A stretch of 64,000 nucleotides of DNA from Pseudomonas viridiflava. Its GTDB lineage: Bacteria > Pseudomonadota > Gammaproteobacteria > Pseudomonadales > Pseudomonadaceae. A program made the translations under genes and the position numbers. Below the pieces are notes generated by a model. The model saw nothing but the letters and a program-made list of their open reading frames with translations. It was not told the DNA's origin and made no database searches. Shown one piece after another: positions 60,250 to 64,000 of this stretch (the first letter of the stretch is position 1; each line of letters starts with the position of its first letter). The stretch spans positions 43,626 to 107,625 of the forward strand of contig NZ_UUOC01000034.1 in NCBI RefSeq assembly GCF_900590755.1, given 5' to 3'.

Positions 60250-60789
60250 ATGGGCGCACTCGCCAGCACGCGACAAACTGCGACAATCGTTGAGGAGCAG
60301 GAGCAGTACCTGACGTTCATGCTCGGCACCGAGATGTTTGCCATTGGCATTCTGGGTATCAAGGAAATCATCGAGTACGGCAACCTCACCGTCGTGCCAA
60401 TGATGCCGGCCTTCGTGCGCGGGGTGATCAACCTGCGCGGCGCCGTGGTGCCGGTGGTGGACCTGTCGGCGCGTTTTGGTCGGGGCAATTCGGCCATTAC
60501 CCGGCGCAGCTGCGTGGTAATCATCGAAGCCAATGCCGCCGATGGCCAGGCCCAGGATATAGGCCTGCTGGTGGACACCGTATCGGCGGTCATGGACATC
60601 CCCGCCTCGCAGATCGAACCGCCACCGAGCTTCGGGGCGAAAATCCGCGCCGACTTCATCAGCGGCATGGCCAAGGTCGATGGCAAATTCGTCATCGTCC
60701 TGGAGGTTGATCAGGTGCTGTCCATCGACGAGATGTCGAGGCTCGCCGAAGTCGATCAGATACCGGCCATTGAAGCCGAACAACGCTGA
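60250..60789 (+). CDS. cheW: Chemotaxis coupling protein CheW
   Basis: A 179-residue CheW. The double-barrel fold is marked by QYLTFMLGTEMFAIGILGIK near residues 18-37, VPMMPAFVRGVINLRGAVVP (with the Arg-Gly pair in NLRGAV) and IGLLVDTVSAVMDIPASQIE. It links receptors to the CheA P5 domain. A GAAGGAG site lies seven bases before the ATG. It is followed by cheR after about 20 bases. Confidence 0.94.
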   Translation: MGALASTRQTATIVEEQEQYLTFMLGTEMFAIGILGIKEIIEYGNLTVVPMMPAFVRGVINLRGAVVPVVDLSARFGRGNSAITRRSCVVIIEANAADGQAQDIGLLVDTVSAVMDIPASQIEPPPSFGAKIRADFISGMAKVDGKFVIVLEVDQVLSIDEMSRLAEVDQIPAIEAEQR

Positions 60790-60808
60790 CCAGGGACGGA
60801 CAGATATC

Positions 60809-61615
60809 GTGAATGCAGCAGCGCTCAATGATCGGGAATTCGGCCAGTTTCAATCCTGGCTTTACAGCGCGGCGGGCATCAGCCTGTCGCCCGCGAAAAA
60901 GGCACTGGTGGCTGGCCGTCTGTTCAAACGGCTCAAGCACTATGAGCTGGACAGTTATGGTGAGTACTTCAAGCTGATCATGAGCGGCCAGCGCAACGGC
61001 GAACTGCAAGTCGCGCTGGATCTGCTGACGACCAACGAGACGTATTTTTTCCGCGAGCCCAAGCACTTCGATTTTCTGCGCCAGCAGGTGCTGCCCAAGG
61101 CCGCAGCGGGCAAGACCTTCAGGGTCTGGAGCGCGGCCAGTTCGTCGGGTGAAGAGCCCTACAGCCTGGCCATGACTCTGGCTGAAAACCTGGGCACAAC
61201 GCCTTGGGAAATCATCGGCTCGGACATCAGCAGCCAGGTGTTGGCCAAAGCCCGCGCCGGGCATTATCCGATGGAGCGCGCCACCAACCTGCCTGAATCC
61301 TTGCTGCACAAGTATTGCCTGAAGGGCATCGGCAGGCAGCAAGGTACTTTTCTGGTTGAAAGAAGCCTGCGCAGCCGGGTCAACTTCATTCAAGTCAATC
61401 TCAATGAAGCGCTTCCGGAGCTTGGCGAGTTCGACGTGATCTTCCTTCGCAACGTGATGATTTATTTTGACCAGGAGACCAAGATCAAGGTTGTTGCCCG
61501 CTTGCTGCCGCGCCTTAAATCCGGTGGGTATTTCATCGTCAGCCATTCCGAAAGCCTCAACGGCGTCAGCGATGCATTGAAACTGATAGCGCCCTCGATC
61601 TATCGCAAGCCATGA
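60809..61615 (+). CDS. cheR: Chemoreceptor glutamate methyltransferase CheR
   Basis: A 268-residue methyltransferase. The N-terminal CheR_N domain (LNDREFGQFQSWLYSAAGIS, TTNETYFFREPKHFDFL) is followed by the SAM-binding CheR domain (VWSAASSSGEEPYSLAMTLA; EIIGSDISSQVLAKARAGHY; DVIFLRNVMIYFD). It adds methyl groups to receptor glutamates. The GTG at 60809 preceded by GGGACGGA is chosen because it starts the family region; reading from 60680 would overlap cheW by more than 100 bases. The stop overlaps the cheD start (ATGA). Confidence 0.92.
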   Translation: MNAAALNDREFGQFQSWLYSAAGISLSPAKKALVAGRLFKRLKHYELDSYGEYFKLIMSGQRNGELQVALDLLTTNETYFFREPKHFDFLRQQVLPKAAAGKTFRVWSAASSSGEEPYSLAMTLAENLGTTPWEIIGSDISSQVLAKARAGHYPMERATNLPESLLHKYCLKGIGRQQGTFLVERSLRSRVNFIQVNLNEALPELGEFDVIFLRNVMIYFDQETKIKVVARLLPRLKSGGYFIVSHSESLNGVSDALKLIAPSIYRKP

Positions 61616-62139
61616 ACACCACTGTTGATGAAGTCTTTCTGGCACCGGGTGATTTTCATTTCGCCACCAGCCCCACCCGAATTCGCACGATTCTCGGTTC
61701 CTGCGTTGGCATAACCCTGTGGCACCCAACACGAAAAATCGGCGCCATGGGCCACTTCATGCTGCCCAGCCGTGCGCAACGCTGCGGTGTGCTCAACGGC
61801 AAGTATGGCGACGAAGCCATCGAACTGTTCATCGAGCAGGCTCGCGCCCATCACACCTCCCCCGAGGACTACCAACTCAAGCTGTTCGGCGGTGGGGAAA
61901 TGTTTCCTCATCACAAGCGCGGGGTGAGCTTCAACAACGTAGCGCTGATGAACATTCGCGCCGCCCTTGAGCTTGCCGACAGTCACGACCTTGACCTGAT
62001 TGCCCAGGACATGGGCAGCACGGGCTATCGCAATGTCATCTTCGACCTGTGCAACGGACATGTCTGGGTCAGGCACAAACCAATAAGGACAAGCACGGAA
62101 CATGGCGACGAAAAAAATAAGCGTACTGCTAGTCGATGA
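61612..62139 (+). CDS. cheD: Chemoreceptor glutamine deamidase CheD
   Basis: A 175-residue deamidase that converts receptor glutamines to glutamates. The catalytic Cys31 is in [14 protein letters not shown] and His48 in [11 protein letters not shown]; a conserved Thr/Ser region lies near [15 protein letters not shown]. The start overlaps the cheR stop (ATGA). The 3' end overlaps the cheB start by 38 bases, which gives a basic C-terminus ([17 protein letters not shown]) that is longer than in compact CheD proteins. Confidence 0.92.
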   Translation: MNTTVDEVFLAPGDFHFATSPTRIRTILGSCVGITLWHPTRKIGAMGHFMLPSRAQRCGVLNGKYGDEAIELFIEQARAHHTSPEDYQLKLFGGGEMFPHHKRGVSFNNVALMNIRAALELADSHDLDLIAQDMGSTGYRNVIFDLCNGHVWVRHKPIRTSTEHGDEKNKRTASR

Positions 62140-63178
62140 TTCGGCAGTGGTGCGCCAGGTTCTGCTGGCCATCCTCAATGACACGCCCGACATTCACGTC
62201 ATGGGTGCCGCTTCCGACCCGATTTTCGCCATGGATAAACTGGCCAAAGAGTGGCCGGATGTCATTGTGCTGGACGTCGAAATGCCGCGCATGGACGGCA
62301 TCACCTTCCTGAAAAAAATCATGAGCGAGCGCCCGACGCCCGTGGTGATCTGCTCGTCTCTGACCCAGAAAGGCGCGGAAACCAGCCTGCAGGCGATGTC
62401 TGCCGGGGCTGTGGAAGTGATCACCAAGCCCACCACGGGCCTGAAAAACTTCTTGCTGGAATCGGCGGCCGAACTGGTGGCCGCCATTCGCGCCGCCGCC
62501 AATGCCAATGTGCGCAATCTGGGCAAGCGTCACGCCGCTCCGGTGCTGACTCCGGCCACTCGCTTGAGTGCTGACGCGGTGCTGCCCGCCGCTCAGGGCC
62601 AGGCCATGGCCCAGACCACGGAGCGGATCGTTGCCATCGGCACCTCTACCGGCGGCACTCAGGCGCTGGAAGCAGTGCTGACCGCCCTGCCCCGGGTCTG
62701 TCCGGGGATGGTGATCGTCCAGCACATGCCGGAGAAATTCACCGCCTCCTTTGCTGAGCGGCTCAATGGTTTGTCCCGGATCGAGGTCCGGGAAGCGAGA
62801 AACAACGACCGCATTCTGCCTGGTCTGGCCCTGATTGCTCCCGGCGGCAAGCACATGATGGTCACCCGCAGTGGCGCCTTCTATCACGTACAGGTCATCG
62901 ATGGGCCACTGGTCAATCGTCATCGGCCTTCGGTGGATGTGCTGTTCCGCTCGGTGGCCCGGTTTGCTGGCAAGAACGCCACCGGCATCATCATGACCGG
63001 CATGGGTGACGATGGCGCTCGGGGCCTCAAGGAGATGCTCGATGCGGGCGCATCCACTGTCGCGCAGGATGAAGCGTCCTGCGTGGTATTCGGCATGCCC
63101 AAGGAAGCCATCAAGCTCAACGCCGCCCAGCGCATCCTGCCACTGCATGACATTCATCAGGCTATTCTGCACAGATAG
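62102..63178 (+). CDS. cheB: Chemotaxis response regulator methylesterase CheB
   Basis: A 358-residue two-domain enzyme. The receiver domain (1-125) has the phosphoacceptor Asp58 ([14 protein letters not shown]). After a linker, the methylesterase domain starts near 172, with catalytic Ser182 ([10 protein letters not shown]), His208 (IVQHMPEKF) and Asp304 (MTGMGDDGA). It removes methyl groups from receptors for adaptation. The start lies within the 3' end of cheD. It is the last gene of the operon. Confidence 0.95.
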   Translation: MATKKISVLLVDDSAVVRQVLLAILNDTPDIHVMGAASDPIFAMDKLAKEWPDVIVLDVEMPRMDGITFLKKIMSERPTPVVICSSLTQKGAETSLQAMSAGAVEVITKPTTGLKNFLLESAAELVAAIRAAANANVRNLGKRHAAPVLTPATRLSADAVLPAAQGQAMAQTTERIVAIGTSTGGTQALEAVLTALPRVCPGMVIVQHMPEKFTASFAERLNGLSRIEVREARNNDRILPGLALIAPGGKHMMVTRSGAFYHVQVIDGPLVNRHRPSVDVLFRSVARFAGKNATGIIMTGMGDDGARGLKEMLDAGASTVAQDEASCVVFGMPKEAIKLNAAQRILPLHDIHQAILHR

Positions 63179-63297
63179 CGTTTTCTATTGCCTTGATGTC
63201 GTTTTGCAGCTTGCTCTGTGAATGGCGGTCTACGATGCTACTGGCTGATCGTCAGGCCGCCCAATGCCGCCAGAGGTCGTATCGGGAGAACAATAAA

Positions 63298-63738
63298 ATG
63301 AAAACCGTCGCACAGTTACTCAAGCTCAAAGCGCAGCACAACCAACAAGTTCACACGATCGCTCCCGGTCAAATGGTGCTCGATGCACTCAGGCTCATGG
63401 CCGAGAAAAACATTGGCGCATTGCCCGTGGTGGATAACGGCAAACTGGTGGGTGTCGTCAGTGAGCGGGACTACGCTCGCAAGATGGTTCTGATGGGCCG
63501 CTCATCAGTGGGCACGCCGGTTAGCGCGATCATGAGCCACAAAGTCATCACGGTGGACTCTTCCCAGAGTGTTGAAACCTGCATGGGCATCATGACTGAC
63601 AGCCACTTGCGTCACTTGCCGGTGGTGGAAGACGGGCAGTTGCTGGGTTTGCTGTCCATTGGTGACTTGGTGAAAGAGGCCATTGCTGAACAGGCGAACC
63701 TCATTGAGCAGCTGGAGCAGTATATTCGGGGGGATTGA
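63298..63738 (+). CDS. CBS domain-containing protein
   Basis: A 146-residue protein made of two CBS domains (Bateman module): GALPVVDNGKLVGVVSERDY (first, residues about 38-57) and DSHLRHLPVVEDGQLLGLLS (second, 100-119). Such stand-alone modules bind adenine nucleotides and modulate partner proteins; the partner is unknown. The ATG at 63298 has GGGAGA eight bases upstream; an earlier in-frame start at 63193 is not supported. It follows cheB after 119 bases and need not belong to the operon. Confidence 0.9.
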   Translation: MKTVAQLLKLKAQHNQQVHTIAPGQMVLDALRLMAEKNIGALPVVDNGKLVGVVSERDYARKMVLMGRSSVGTPVSAIMSHKVITVDSSQSVETCMGIMTDSHLRHLPVVEDGQLLGLLSIGDLVKEAIAEQANLIEQLEQYIRGD

Positions 63739-63759
63739 GGCAGTTCGAGTGTGCACTGG

Positions 63760-64000
63760 ACCTGTGGGAGCGAGGCTTGGTCTGGCATGGGTATCTACAT
63801 TGTTTTGCGTACATATCCATTACTTCGGTAACGGCTACTTAGGGTTGCGCTTTTACAGCGCCTCACTTTTGAAAGGAGCCCAAAAGTAAGCAAAAGGCTC
63901 TTGCCCCACCACTCGGTCCCTCGCTGGTGCTCGGCATACCCGTAATCCGACATTGATTCGGCGGGCCGCCGCGAAGGGCCATCCCTGGCCCAGCGCGGCT
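63760..64000 (+). repeat. Third copy of the inverted-repeat arm, with half REP, cut by window edge
   Basis: CCTGTGGGAGCGAGGCTTGG (a half REP, 63760-63779) followed at 63789-64000 by sequence closely matching the left arm at 28964-29170 and, outermost, the right arm's GGGTATCTACA end. It runs past the window, so whether it is again an inverted pair cannot be seen. The 260 bases after the CBS gene hold no gene. Confidence 0.88.

Overview
The window looks like a chromosomal segment of a Pseudomonas, most likely from the P. fluorescens/P. syringae side of the genus. The reasons are high G+C with strong third-position bias, Pseudomonas-type gene families (a FecI/FecR pair, PolB, an MHS-type symporter, a radical-SAM/DUF4130 repair pair, an accessory chemosensory operon), and many palindromic REP/REPIN elements in at least five sequence families between operons. 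I saw no tRNA, rRNA, CRISPR array, prophage or transposase gene.

Layout. 1-5.5 kb: a peptide-class ABC importer on the minus strand (ATPase cut by the window edge, two permeases, binding protein), divergent from a LacI-type regulator, with a perfect operator-like palindrome between them. 5.7-7.2 kb: a FecI/FecR pair with a Fur-box-like site but no neighbouring TonB receptor. 7.4-13.7 kb: L-arabinose uptake (AraFGH), a sugar lactonase and an exported mutarotase; three matching GntR/FadR-type operators precede the three transcription units. 13.7-16.6 kb: a zinc-type ABC importer behind a Zur-like palindrome, opened by a 43-residue membrane protein. 16.6-28.9 kb: a large minus-strand cluster that reads as uptake and breakdown of a sulfur-containing amino acid: two paralogous binding proteins, an FAD-linked 2-hydroxyacid dehydrogenase, an aminotransferase, two permeases, an ATPase, a thiol dioxygenase, a glutathione transferase and a four-rhodanese/cystathionine-lyase fusion, with a divergent LysR regulator.

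28.9-29.95 kb is non-coding: a roughly 1-kb inverted-repeat element bounded by REP halves and holding a 12-bp tandem array. A further copy of one arm runs off the right edge of the window. 30-33.5 kb: a deacylase, an MHS-family symporter and a LysR regulator. 34-36.5 kb: a LexA-box-controlled repair pair (radical SAM plus DUF4130) and a small XRE regulator. 36.7-54 kb is a mosaic of single genes: 2,5-dioxovalerate-type dehydrogenase, PhzF-like protein, sirtuin, DNA polymerase II, RidA, GNAT, AraC, GlxA-type regulator, DUF4174 protein, SMR exporter, topoisomerase III, PpnN, class III aminotransferase, LysR and aldo/keto reductase.

54.4-63.2 kb: a nine-gene chemosensory operon (MCP, CheY, STAS, CheA, MCP, CheW, CheR, CheD, CheB) preceded by a near-consensus FliA (sigma-28) promoter, which ties it to the flagellar programme. 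It is followed by a CBS-domain protein. The least explained items are the organosulfur cluster with its gene fusion, the small protein opening the zinc operon, and the REP-bounded inverted-repeat element.
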